Below, piece by piece: positions 29,583 through 38,064 of a DNA stretch of 64,000 nucleotides. The position numbers and the translations under genes were made by a program. The notes under the pieces are model-generated. The model saw only the letters and a list, made by a program, of their open reading frames with translations, was not told the origin of the DNA and did no database searches. This DNA comes from Citreicoccus inhibens (GTDB taxonomy: Bacteria; Myxococcota; Myxococcia; Myxococcales; Myxococcaceae), in the NCBI RefSeq assembly GCF_019039035.1, contig NZ_JAHNZT010000007.1, forward strand, positions 1 through 64,000, written 5' to 3'. The stretch's first letter is position 1; every line of letters starts with the position of its first letter.

Positions 29583-30931
29583 GCATTCCCGCCCTCTTCG
29601 TGGACGATGACCGTGCCTTCTCCACCATCGCCACGGTGGCGCTCCAGCGAGAGGGCTTCGCGCTGACGCTGGCTCGCTCTCTTCATGAAGCGCGCGCGGC
29701 GCTCGCGCAGGCCACACCTGCGTTGGTGGTGCTCGACCGGCGCCTCCCCGACGGAGATGGCCTGTCGTTCCTGGGCGAGCTGAAGGCGCAGGCTCCTGGC
29801 GCCGCGGTGGTGATGGTGACGGCGCACGGGGACATCGCCAGCGCGGTGGACGCGGTGCGCGCGGGCGCGGCGGACTACGTCACCAAGCCCGTGGAGCTGT
29901 CGGACCTGGTGCTGCGCGCGCGCCGCGCGGTGGACACGGGCCGATTGAAGGACCGGCTGGAGGCCGCGGAGGCCGAGCTGTCCGGCCGTCGTCGGCTGGT
30001 GCCGCCCGCCTCGGCCGCCATGCAGCGCGTGTTCTCCATGCTGGAGCGCATCGCCGCGTCGCCCCGCAGCCCCGTGCTGCTCCTGGGCGAGACGGGCGTG
30101 GGCAAGGAGCAGCTCGCGCGCCACCTGCACGCCCTGTCCTCCCGCGACGGCGGCGCGCCCTTCATCCACATCAACTGCGCGGCGCTGCCCGAGCAGACCG
30201 TGGAGAGCGAGCTGTTCGGCCACGAGAAGGGCGCCTTCACCGACGCGCGCGCCGCCCGCCGAGGCTTGGTGGAGGTGGCCCACGGCGGCACGCTGTTCCT
30301 CGACGAGGTCGGAGAGCTGCCGCTCGCGCTCCAGGCCAAGCTGCTCACCTTCCTGGACTCGGGCCGCTTCCGCCGCCTGGGCGGCACCACCGAGCAGACC
30401 AGCTCCGCGCGCATCGTCGCCGCCACCAACCGCGACCTCCCCACCCAGCTTCGCGAGGGCACGTTCCGCGAGGACCTCTGGTTCCGGCTCGGCGTCTTCC
30501 GCATCGACGTGCCGCCCCTGCGCGAGCGCCGCGAGGACATCCCGTCCCTGGCCGAGGGCCTGCTCACCGAGCTGAGCCGCGAGCTGGGACGCCGCGACAT
30601 GACCCTGGGCACCCGCGCGCGCGCGCGCCTCGCCCAGTACGCCTTCCCCGGCAACGTCCGCGAGCTGCGCAACATCCTGGAGCGCGCCCTCGTGCTGGAG
30701 CCCGGCCCCGAGCTGGAGCTGGAAGTGCTCGGCGGAGGCCCCGCGGCGCTCGCCCCTCCCTCGGCGGAGGCCGGCGCCACCGATGCGTTCCGCGTGGAGC
30801 AGCCGCTCCCCATGGAGGACCTGGAGCGCGCCTACGTGCGGTGGGTGCTGGAGAAGCTGGGCGGCCGGCGCATGGAAGCCGCCAAGGCGCTCGGCCTCTC
30901 GTACCCCACGTTCCTCAAGCGCCTGGAGTGA
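29579..30931 (+). CDS. Sigma-54-dependent response regulator (NtrC family), czc-linked
   Basis: 450 residues: receiver (acidic pair in FVDDD; phospho-acceptor Asp53 in VVLDRRLPDGDG; KPVE), AAA+ domain from ~140 (Walker A GETGVGKE; ELFGHEKGAFTDA; Walker [30 protein letters not shown]) and a Fis-type HTH (KLGGRRMEAAKALGLSYPTFLKRLE). The sigma-54 contact loop reads GAFTDA rather than GAFTGA, a known variant form. The sigma-54 promoter at 31016-31031 and direct repeats at 30936-30979, just past this stop, make the efflux operon its probable target. Confidence 0.93.
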   Translation: MSIPALFVDDDRAFSTIATVALQREGFALTLARSLHEARAALAQATPALVVLDRRLPDGDGLSFLGELKAQAPGAAVVMVTAHGDIASAVDAVRAGAADYVTKPVELSDLVLRARRAVDTGRLKDRLEAAEAELSGRRRLVPPASAAMQRVFSMLERIAASPRSPVLLLGETGVGKEQLARHLHALSSRDGGAPFIHINCAALPEQTVESELFGHEKGAFTDARAARRGLVEVAHGGTLFLDEVGELPLALQAKLLTFLDSGRFRRLGGTTEQTSSARIVAATNRDLPTQLREGTFREDLWFRLGVFRIDVPPLRERREDIPSLAEGLLTELSRELGRRDMTLGTRARARLAQYAFPGNVRELRNILERALVLEPGPELELEVLGGGPAALAPPSAEAGATDAFRVEQPLPMEDLERAYVRWVLEKLGGRRMEAAKALGLSYPTFLKRLE

Positions 30932-30935
30932 AAGC

Positions 30936-30979
30936 ATTTTGAAGCGCGCCCCGCCACTGCAAGGATTTTGAACCGCGCG
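30936..30979 (+). promoter_or_regulatory. Two direct repeats, probable activator sites
   Basis: ATTTTGAA followed by GCGCG (30936) and ATTTTGAA followed by CCGCG (30965) stand 29 bp apart in direct orientation. They begin 5 bp after the regulator stop and 51-80 bp upstream of the -24 element at 31016. This is the usual enhancer position for an NtrC-type activator. Confidence 0.6.
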
Positions 30980-31015
30980 ACGGACGTAGCCCCCCGGAAT
31001 CACTGAGGAAAACCC

Positions 31016-31031
31016 GGGCACGCGCCTTGCC
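31016..31031 (+). promoter_or_regulatory. Sigma-54 (-24/-12) promoter of the heavy-metal efflux operon
   Basis: GGGCAC, five bases, then TTGCC: against the consensus TGGCAC-N5-TTGCW only the first and last bases differ, and the GG-N10-GC spacing is exact. It predicts transcription from about 31042, which excludes the ATG at 31032 as start codon and agrees with the GTG at 31068. Confidence 0.8.
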
Positions 31032-31067
31032 ATGGGACAGGCCGGTACCTCACCGGGAGCCTGCCTC

Positions 31068-32414
31068 GTGCGCCGTCCCTTGCCGTTCCTCGCTGCCCTC
31101 CTCGCCCTCGTCGGCCCCGCCTCTGGGGCGCGCGCGGAGTCGCCGCCTGCCACTTCCACTCCTCCCGCCGGCGCGGCGCTGTCGCTCGCGGCGCTGCCGG
31201 ACGAGGACCACCTCGCCGCGCTCCTCTGGGAGCAATCGGCCGAGTTCGCCGCCGTCCGCGCGCGCATCGCCGCGACCCGGGCCGACCTCATCCGCGCCCA
31301 CGTGCTGCCCAACCCGACGCTGGACGTGTCCATGAACACGATTCCCATCGGGGCCACCAACCCGCCGGGACTGCGTCGCTGGGCGGAGGTGCCCAACTAC
31401 GCCTTCGGCCTCTCGGAGCTGGTGGAGCTGGGCAAGCGCGGCCCTCGCCAGGACTCGGCGCGCGCGGCGCTCGCCGCCTCCGCGCTGGATGCCCAGGCCA
31501 CGCTGCGCGCGCGCACGTATGACGTGATGGACAAGGCCGCGGACGTGGCCGCCACCGAGCTGCGGCTCGCGCAACTCCAGGAGCTGGCCGACGACGCGGC
31601 GAAGCTGACGGAGCTGCAGCGCGTGCGGCAGCGCCACGGCGACGCGGCGGGCCTGGACGTGGACCGCTCGGTGCTGGAGGAGGAGAGCCTCCAGACCTCG
31701 CTGGGCGAGGAGCACGCCCGCCTGTCGGATGCCCTGCTCGCGTGCGCGCAGACCGCGGGCATGCCCTGTCAGCCCTTCGGCGGACGCACCGCTGCGGCGG
31801 CCTTCTTGGAGGCGCGCCTCGCCCGCGCGCCGTCGGCCGCCGACATCGAGTCGCGGCCCGACCTGCGCTCTCTGTCGGCGCAGGAGGACTCGGCGCGCGC
31901 GGCGCTGACGCTCGCCCGCCGGCACTGGGTGCCGGACCCCACGGTGCGCGCCGGCTACGTGCGCGACCAGTTCGTCATCGCCGGCAACCAGCTGAACTCG
32001 TTGTTCGTCGGGCTCTCCATTCCGCTGCCCTTCTTCGACCACGGCCAGGCGGACGCGCACGCGGCCAGCGCGGCCATGGAGGCGGCCCGCGTGTCGCGCG
32101 AGAAGCTGGCGGCCCAGTCGGCCCGGGACGCCTCCACGCTCGCGAGCCAGCTCGCCGCGCTGCGCGAGCGCCGGGAGCGGCTGCGCAACCAGACGCTGCC
32201 CATGGCGGCGGGCGTGGTGCAGCGCCTGGACGCGGCGGTGCGCGCGGGTGGCGCGGCGCTCCAGGACCTGCTGCTCGCCCGGCGCACCTACGGCGAGCTG
32301 CTGCTGCACGCCGCGGACCTCGACCAGGGCGCCTTCCACGTGAGCACCGGGCTGGACCGCGCTCACTCCGCGGGCCCGCGCGCGCCCGAGTCCCTCACCG
32401 AGCCTCGCTCCTGA
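31068..32414 (+). CDS. CzcC-like TolC-family outer-membrane efflux protein
   Basis: 448 residues from GTG at 31068, with GGGAG at 31055-31059. The ATG at 31032 lies upstream of the predicted sigma-54 transcription start and is rejected. The new start opens a clean signal peptide (RRPLPFLAALLALVGPASGARA). The mature protein has the two-repeat OEP pattern: LLWEQSAEFAAVRARIAATRADLIRAHVLPNPTLDVS and SARAALTLARRHWVPDPTVRAGYVRD, with LFVGLSIPLPFFDHGQADAHAASA. It forms the outer-membrane channel of the tripartite pump. A heptamer repeat follows its stop. Confidence 0.9.
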   Translation: MRRPLPFLAALLALVGPASGARAESPPATSTPPAGAALSLAALPDEDHLAALLWEQSAEFAAVRARIAATRADLIRAHVLPNPTLDVSMNTIPIGATNPPGLRRWAEVPNYAFGLSELVELGKRGPRQDSARAALAASALDAQATLRARTYDVMDKAADVAATELRLAQLQELADDAAKLTELQRVRQRHGDAAGLDVDRSVLEEESLQTSLGEEHARLSDALLACAQTAGMPCQPFGGRTAAAAFLEARLARAPSAADIESRPDLRSLSAQEDSARAALTLARRHWVPDPTVRAGYVRDQFVIAGNQLNSLFVGLSIPLPFFDHGQADAHAASAAMEAARVSREKLAAQSARDASTLASQLAALRERRERLRNQTLPMAAGVVQRLDAAVRAGGAALQDLLLARRTYGELLLHAADLDQGAFHVSTGLDRAHSAGPRAPESLTEPRS

Positions 32415-32435
32415 CCTTCTTCCTTCTTCCTTCTT
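32415..32435 (+). repeat. Three tandem CCTTCTT heptamers before the adaptor RBS
   Basis: Exact copies lie at 32415-32421, 32422-32428 and 32429-32435, immediately before CGGAG (32436-32440), the RBS of the adaptor gene. A second pyrimidine-rich tract follows within the coding start (about 32460-32505). Copy-number change would alter the leader or the non-template strand structure, not the reading frame. Confidence 0.85.
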
Positions 32436-32447
32436 CGGAGTCACACC

Positions 32448-33656
32448 ATGAGCCTCCCGGATTCCTCTCCTCTCCCTCCCTCCCCTCCCTCCCCTTCCGC
32501 TCCTTCGCCGGACCACCGCCGCCCCGTCTGGCTCGCCATCGCGGGCGCCGGCCTCATCGGCACCGCGGGCGTGCTGTACGCGCTCGCGCCCGCGCCCTCC
32601 GCGGCGGAGAGCGAAACGGCCAACCCCCGCCCCGCGGTGAACGGCGAGACCGTTCAGATTCCCGAGGGCGCGCCGCAGTGGCAGTACGTGGAGCTGGCCG
32701 TCGCCTCGGAGGCCCCCGCGCTGGCGCCCCTCCCCGCCCCCGCGCGCGTGCAGTTCGATGAAAGCCGCACCGCCTCCATGGGCGCGCCGCTCGCGGGACG
32801 CGTGGAGGAGGTGCGCGTGCGCCTGGGTGACCGCGTGAAGGCCGGTGAGCGCCTCTTCAGCGTGCGCTCCGGCGCCTACGCGGACCTCCAGAAGGAGATG
32901 CACAGCGCGGAGGCCGAGGCCGCCGAGAAGCGCCGCACCGCCGAGCGCCTGAAGGAGCTCGTGTCCCTACAGGCCGCGCCGGAGAAGGACCTCCTGGCCG
33001 CGCAGACCGAGCAGAAGCAGGCGGAGCTGGCCCTGGAGGCCGCGCGCGCCAAGGCCGCCAGCCTGCGCGTGTCCACCGAGGGCGACAACCTCTTCTGGGT
33101 GACGGCCCCGCGCGCGGGCACCGTGGTGGACCTGGACGTGGTGGCCAGCCTGGAGGTGACGCCGGAGCGCGACAAGCCCCTGCTGCGCCTGTCTGACCTG
33201 GACGAGGTGCTCGTGGTGGCGGACCTCCAGGAGTCGGACGCGTCCGACCTGCGTCCGGGCACCGCCGTGCTCGTGGGGACGCGGGATGGCACCACGCGGC
33301 CGGGCAAGGTGGACCGCGTCTCCGAGGTGGTGGACCCCACGCGCCGCACGGTGGAGGTCCGCGTGCGCGTGCCCAACACCGACCGCCTGTTCCGCCCCAA
33401 CGCCTACGTGGAAGTGACGCCCTCGGCGCCGGATGACGTGAAGCGCGTGCGCGTGCCGAACAGCGCGGTGGTGACGGACGGCGCGCGCTCGGTGGTGTTC
33501 GTCGCGCGGGACGCCCACCGCCTGGAGCGCGTGGCGGTGACGCCCGGCCGCCGGCGCGGGGGTGAGGTGGAGCTGCGCGGCGGCCTGACCGCCGGCGAGC
33601 GCTTCGTCGCCCGGGGCGCGCTGCTCCTGGAGAACCAGATCGAGCTGGCCGACTAG
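32448..33656 (+). CDS. Heavy-metal RND periplasmic adaptor (CzcB/CusB-like)
   Basis: 402 residues. A Ser/Pro-rich cytoplasmic start (residues ~4-22) precedes a membrane anchor (PVWLAIAGAGLIGTAGVLYAL). The barrel-sandwich is split by an alpha hairpin: SMGAPLAGRVEEVRVRLGDRVKAGERLFSV, helical LQKEMHSAEAEAAEKRRTAERLKELVSLQ..KQAELALEAARAKAASL, then WVTAPRAGTVVDLDVVASLEV. The beta-barrel follows (VLVVADLQESDASDLRPGTAVLV). No Met/His-rich metal-binding N-terminus is present, unlike CusB. It bridges the TolC-like channel and the CzcA-like pump. Confidence 0.9.
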   Translation: MSLPDSSPLPPSPPSPSAPSPDHRRPVWLAIAGAGLIGTAGVLYALAPAPSAAESETANPRPAVNGETVQIPEGAPQWQYVELAVASEAPALAPLPAPARVQFDESRTASMGAPLAGRVEEVRVRLGDRVKAGERLFSVRSGAYADLQKEMHSAEAEAAEKRRTAERLKELVSLQAAPEKDLLAAQTEQKQAELALEAARAKAASLRVSTEGDNLFWVTAPRAGTVVDLDVVASLEVTPERDKPLLRLSDLDEVLVVADLQESDASDLRPGTAVLVGTRDGTTRPGKVDRVSEVVDPTRRTVEVRVRVPNTDRLFRPNAYVEVTPSAPDDVKRVRVPNSAVVTDGARSVVFVARDAHRLERVAVTPGRRRGGEVELRGGLTAGERFVARGALLLENQIELAD

Positions 33657-33674
33657 GCCCCGGGACTCTCAACC

Positions 33675-36600
33675 ATGTTCGAGAAACTCGTCGAGTTCAG
33701 CCTCAAGAACCGAGCGGCGGTGGTGTCCCTCGCCGTGCTCGCCGCCATCTGGGGCTACTTCTGCTTCCGCGACCTCACGGTGGAGGCCTTTCCGGACCCC
33801 ACCGACACGCAGGTCAACATCATCACCCTCTACCCCGGCCAGCCGTCCGAGGAGGTGGAGCGCCAGATTGGCCTGCCGCTGGAGCGCGCGCTCAACGGCA
33901 TCCCGGGCCTGACGCGCCTGCGCAACCTCTCCATGTTCGGACTGTCGTTCGTCACGCTGAGCTTCAACGACAACACCGACGTGCTCTTCGCCCGCGCCCA
34001 GGTGCTGGAGCGCCTGCGTGACGCGGAGCTGCCGCAGGGCCTCACGCCCTCGCTGGGGCCGCTGGCGACGCCCATCGGTGAAATCTACCGGTACACGCTG
34101 AAGGGGGCCAAGGGCGACCCCATGAAGCTGCGCACCCTCCAGGACTGGGTGGTGCGGCCGGGTCTGCTGCGCGTGGACGGCGTCGCGGACGTCGTCAGCT
34201 ACGGCGGCCTGCTCAAGGAGATCCACATCCAGCCGGACCCCGCGAGGCTCGCCGCGTACGGCCTCACGCTGGACAACATGGAGGACGCGCTGAAGGAAGG
34301 CTCGGAGAACGCCAGCGGCGGCGTGCTCGAGCGTGGCTCCGAGCAGTTCGTCATCCGCAGCGAGGGCCTCTTCCACACGCTGGACGACGTCCGCGACGTG
34401 CGGGTGGCCACGCACGAGGGCACGCCCGTGTTCCTCAAGGACGTGGCGGACGTGAGCGAGGGCTGGTCACCCCGCCAGGGCGTGGTCAGCCGCGACGGCG
34501 ACGCGGACGTGGTGCAGGGCATCGTCCTCATGCGCCGGGGAGAGAACCCCTCCGTGGTGCTCTCCCGCGTGCGCGACGCGGTCGCGTCCGTGAACCTCCG
34601 CCTGGAGGGTGACGACGTGCGCATCGACCCGTTCTACGACCGCACGGACCTGGTGAACACGACGCTGCGCACGGTGGGTCACAACCTGCTGGAGGGCGCG
34701 CTGCTCGTCACGCTGGTCCTCTTCATCTTCCTCTTGGACCTGCGGGCGGCCGTCGTCGTGAGCGTGCTGATCCCCCTCTCGCTGCTGGCCTCGTTCATCT
34801 ACCTGAAGATGCGGGGCATGTCGGCCAACCTGCTGTCCATGGGCGCGGTGGACTTCGGCGTCATCGTGGACGGCGGCGTGGTCATCATCGAGAGCATCCT
34901 GGCGCGCATGTCCGGCCACCAATTCGAGGGGGAGACCCCCATGCAGCGCATCGAGCGCGCGACGAAGGCGGTGGTGCGCCCCACGGTGTTCTCGCTGCTC
35001 ATCATCATCGCGGCCTACCTGCCCATCTTCATGCTGCAGCGGGTGGAGGGCCGCATCTTCGCGCCCATGGCGAACACGGTGGTCGCGGCGCTCCTGGGCG
35101 CGCTCGTCTTCTCCGTCACGCTCATCCCGGTGCTGGCGTCGTTCGTCTATCGCAAGCCGATGCAGCACAAGGAGTCCCCGGTGCTGCGCGCGGCGGCCAA
35201 GGCCTATGGCCCCGTGCTGACCTGGAGCCTCAAGCACCCGCTCACCGTCGTGGCGATGTGCACCGCGGGGTTGCTCTTCGCGGGCGCGCTGGTGCCGCGC
35301 ATGGGCAGCGAGTTCCTCCCGGCGCTCAACGAAGGCAGCCTCTACCTGACCTTCACCATGCCCTCGAACATCTCCCTGTCGGAGGGGCGCAAGCTGGTGC
35401 CGCGCATTGAAAAGCTCCTGCGCCAGGCGCCGCAGGTGGATGGCGTGCTCAGTCAGCTGGGCCGCCCGGAGGACGGCACCGACGCGAAGCTCACGAACAA
35501 CCTCGAGATCTTCGTGAAGCTCAAGCCCCCGGCGCAGTGGCCCAAGAACACGCCCAAGCTGGACGACGTGCTCGACGTGCTCCAGCGCTCGGTGTCGGAG
35601 GTGCCGGGCATGGAGGTGGGCTTCAGTCAGCCCATTGGAGACAACGTGAACGAGAGCATCAGCGGCCAGCAGGGACAGCTGGCGGTGAAGCTCTTCGGCG
35701 ACGACCTCCAGGTGCTCCAGGCGTACTCGCAGAAGGTGAAGAGCGTGCTGTCGCACGTGGAGGGCGTCGCGGACCTGGGCATCGTCAAGAGCGGCGAGGT
35801 GCCCAGCATCCAGGTGGCTCCAGACCGCGTGGCCCTGGCCCGCTACGGCATGTCGCTGGGGGACTTCCAGCACGTCTTCCAGACGGCGGTGGGCGGTCGT
35901 CCACTCGGCGAGTTCTGGGAGGGCGAGCGCCGCTTCGACGTGGTGATGCGCCTGCCCATGTCCAGCCGAGACGACGTGGAGAAGATCTCCCGCCTGCGCG
36001 TGCCCGTGGAGGGCGGCGTGCTGGTCCCCTTGAGCGAGCTGGCCCGGGTGACCACGGGCTTTGGCCGGGCCTCCATCAACCGCGAGAACGGCCGGCGCTA
36101 CATCGGCGTGCGCATGAACGTGCGCGGCCGGGACCTGGGCTCCTTCGTGAAGGACGCGCAGGCGCTGGTGAACAAGGAGGCCCCCGCCCCCGCGGGCACG
36201 AGCATCGAGTGGGGCGGTGAGTTCGAGAGCAAGGAGCGCGCGATGGACCGGCTCCTCACGGTGCTGCCGGTGGCGCTCGTGCTCACGCTGCTGCTGCTCT
36301 TCAAGGCGTTCAACTCGTTCGGGCGCGCGGTGGTGACGTTGATCAACGTGCCCTTCGCGCTGATGGGCGGCGTGTTCGGCCTGTACTGGGCGGGCATGCC
36401 GCTGAGCGTGGCGGCCGCGGTGGGCTTCATCGCGCTCATTGGACAAGCGGCGCTCAACGGCGTGTTGGTGATGAGCGCCATCGCGGAGCGCCGGGAGGCG
36501 GGCGAGTCCCTGGACGACGCCATCCTCCACGGCAGCCGCGAGCGCCTGCGGCCGGTGCTGATGACCGCGGCGCTGGCGGCGCTGGGGCTGGTGCCGGCGT

Positions 36601-36809
36601 GCCTGAGCAACGGGATTGGCTCGGAGATGCAGAAGCCGCTGGCCGTCGTCATCGTGTCCGGGACGATCTCCGCGTGCGCGCTGACGTTGGTGCTGCTGCC
36701 CGTGCTCTTCCGCTTGTTCGCGCGCTTCACCGAGCAACTCGCGGACCGCATGCCGCAGAAGCTGCTGCGAGCGGTGCCCGGCGCGGAGAACCTCCGCAAG
36801 ACGGGCTGA
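33675..36809 (+). CDS. czcA: Heavy-metal efflux RND pump (CzcA type, HME1-like)
   Basis: 1044 residues, full length. It begins FEKLVEFSLKNRAAVVSLAVLAAIWGYFCF and YPGQPSEEVERQIGLPLERALNGIPGL. TM4 reads GAVDFGVIVDGGVVIIESIL at about residue 393: the D-x5-D-x6-E spacing is that of pumps for divalent Zn, Co, Cd or Ni, whereas Cu/Ag pumps (CusA) lack the first Asp. Metal specificity is thus inferred from motif. It is the last gene of the operon, 18 bp after the adaptor, and is followed by a strong hairpin. Its regulation is likely by the adjacent NtrC-type system. Confidence 0.94.
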   Translation: MFEKLVEFSLKNRAAVVSLAVLAAIWGYFCFRDLTVEAFPDPTDTQVNIITLYPGQPSEEVERQIGLPLERALNGIPGLTRLRNLSMFGLSFVTLSFNDNTDVLFARAQVLERLRDAELPQGLTPSLGPLATPIGEIYRYTLKGAKGDPMKLRTLQDWVVRPGLLRVDGVADVVSYGGLLKEIHIQPDPARLAAYGLTLDNMEDALKEGSENASGGVLERGSEQFVIRSEGLFHTLDDVRDVRVATHEGTPVFLKDVADVSEGWSPRQGVVSRDGDADVVQGIVLMRRGENPSVVLSRVRDAVASVNLRLEGDDVRIDPFYDRTDLVNTTLRTVGHNLLEGALLVTLVLFIFLLDLRAAVVVSVLIPLSLLASFIYLKMRGMSANLLSMGAVDFGVIVDGGVVIIESILARMSGHQFEGETPMQRIERATKAVVRPTVFSLLIIIAAYLPIFMLQRVEGRIFAPMANTVVAALLGALVFSVTLIPVLASFVYRKPMQHKESPVLRAAAKAYGPVLTWSLKHPLTVVAMCTAGLLFAGALVPRMGSEFLPALNEGSLYLTFTMPSNISLSEGRKLVPRIEKLLRQAPQVDGVLSQLGRPEDGTDAKLTNNLEIFVKLKPPAQWPKNTPKLDDVLDVLQRSVSEVPGMEVGFSQPIGDNVNESISGQQGQLAVKLFGDDLQVLQAYSQKVKSVLSHVEGVADLGIVKSGEVPSIQVAPDRVALARYGMSLGDFQHVFQTAVGGRPLGEFWEGERRFDVVMRLPMSSRDDVEKISRLRVPVEGGVLVPLSELARVTTGFGRASINRENGRRYIGVRMNVRGRDLGSFVKDAQALVNKEAPAPAGTSIEWGGEFESKERAMDRLLTVLPVALVLTLLLLFKAFNSFGRAVVTLINVPFALMGGVFGLYWAGMPLSVAAAVGFIALIGQAALNGVLVMSAIAERREAGESLDDAILHGSRERLRPVLMTAALAALGLVPACLSNGIGSEMQKPLAVVIVSGTISACALTLVLLPVLFRLFARFTEQLADRMPQKLLRAVPGAENLRKTG

Positions 36810-36822
36810 TCAATTGTTGGGG

Positions 36823-36856
36823 GCGGGCGGCATCCAAGAGCAGGGATGCCGCCCGC
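36823..36856. terminator. Hairpin between convergent czcA and pseudouridine synthase genes
   Basis: Arms GCGGGCGGCATCC (36823-36835) and GGATGCCGCCCGC (36844-36856) pair perfectly over 13 bp. It lies in the 52-bp gap between converging genes and probably ends transcription both ways, though neither side has a long T tract. Confidence 0.7.
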
Positions 36857-36861
36857 GCAGT

Positions 36862-37995
36862 TCACGCCCCGGACGTCGGGGGCTCGGGCAAGGGCCGACC
36901 CGCGATGAAGTCCTCGAGGTCCTCAGGAAGCGGGGCCTCGAACGTCATCGCCACCCTCGTTCCCGGATGCGCGAATGAGATGCGCGCCGCGTGCAGCGCA
37001 TGCCGAGGCAGCCGCAGCCGAACCCAGGCCTCCGGCTCCAGGCAGCGCTTGCTGAACCGATCAAAGTAGCCGGGATCCGGCCCATACATCTTGTCGCCCA
37101 CCAGGGGGTGGCCCGCCTCACGGAGGTGGATGCGAATCTGGTGCTGGCGGCCCGTCTCCGGGTAGCAGCGCAAGAGCGCGAACGGAGCACCGTCGCGAGT
37201 GAAGCGCTGCACCACCTCGAAGCGGGTGCGGCTCTCCTTGCCCTCCACTGAATCGATTCGCACCGCGATGCGGATGAGGTCCGTCCCCTCGGCGATGGGC
37301 GCGTCGACCACGAAGGCATCCTCACGGGGATGGCCCTCGCAGACCGCGAGGTACTCCTTGTGGACGTCGCGCGACAGGAACAGGCGCCCGAGCACGCGAC
37401 AGGACTCGGTCGTGCGACCACACACCACGAGCCCACTCGTCTCCCGGTCCAGGCGATGCGCGGGCTCGGCGGCGCGCTCCTCGAAGCGCTCGCGCAGCAA
37501 CGAGACGAGGGTGCCCTTGTGGTAGCGCGCGGTGGGGTGGATGGGCAGCCCCGCCGGCTTGTCGAGCACGAGCAGCCAATCATCCTGAAAGACGACCGCC
37601 ACATCCGTGGGCGTCTCGGGCTCCTCGCTGGCCGGACGCCGCAGGCGGAACGCGAGACCGGGATAGACAGGCGTGGAGGGCTTGAGCCGCCCCTCGTCAC
37701 AGAACACACCCCGCTGGATGATGCCGAGCACGCGCTCGCGCGACGCGCGACGGAGCTTCTCGCGGAGGTACCGCTCCAGCCTCCAGCCCGCGTAGTTGGG
37801 CTCGACGACGTAGAGCATGTCGGCGAAGCCCTCGGGAGGAGCGTCCGCGACGGAGGACCCCACGACCTCGGCGGACACGCCCGTGGAGCCCTCCTCCTCG
37901 CGCGCGGCCGCATCCGCCTCAGCAGACGGCGCTGCTGCGGCCTTCTCGGGCGCGGTCTCCTCGGAGGACTCGGCGGTGGGCTCCTTCGCGGTCAT
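36862..37995 (-). CDS. RluA-family RNA pseudouridine synthase
   Basis: 377 residues. An acidic Ala/Glu/Ser-rich tail (~1-57) precedes a degenerate S4 domain (WRLERYLREKLRRASRERVLGIIQRGVFCDEGRLK), then the catalytic core: VVFQDDWLLVLDKPAGLPIHPTARYHKGT, EPAHRLDRETSGLVVCGRT (catalytic Asp in HRLDRETSG, about residue 183) and ETGRQHQIRIHLREAGHPLVGDKMYGPD. It isomerises uridines in rRNA or tRNA; the site cannot be predicted. The long acidic extension is unusual for RluA, RluC or RluD. Confidence 0.9.
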   Translation of the reverse strand: MTAKEPTAESSEETAPEKAAAAPSAEADAAAREEEGSTGVSAEVVGSSVADAPPEGFADMLYVVEPNYAGWRLERYLREKLRRASRERVLGIIQRGVFCDEGRLKPSTPVYPGLAFRLRRPASEEPETPTDVAVVFQDDWLLVLDKPAGLPIHPTARYHKGTLVSLLRERFEERAAEPAHRLDRETSGLVVCGRTTESCRVLGRLFLSRDVHKEYLAVCEGHPREDAFVVDAPIAEGTDLIRIAVRIDSVEGKESRTRFEVVQRFTRDGAPFALLRCYPETGRQHQIRIHLREAGHPLVGDKMYGPDPGYFDRFSKRCLEPEAWVRLRLPRHALHAARISFAHPGTRVAMTFEAPLPEDLEDFIAGRPLPEPPTSGA

Positions 37996-38064
37996 GGGCC
38001 CAGGGCTCTAGCACGCCCGCCGCGCGCGCAGGGCCTCCACGCGGAGGCCCCTTGAGGGATACGG

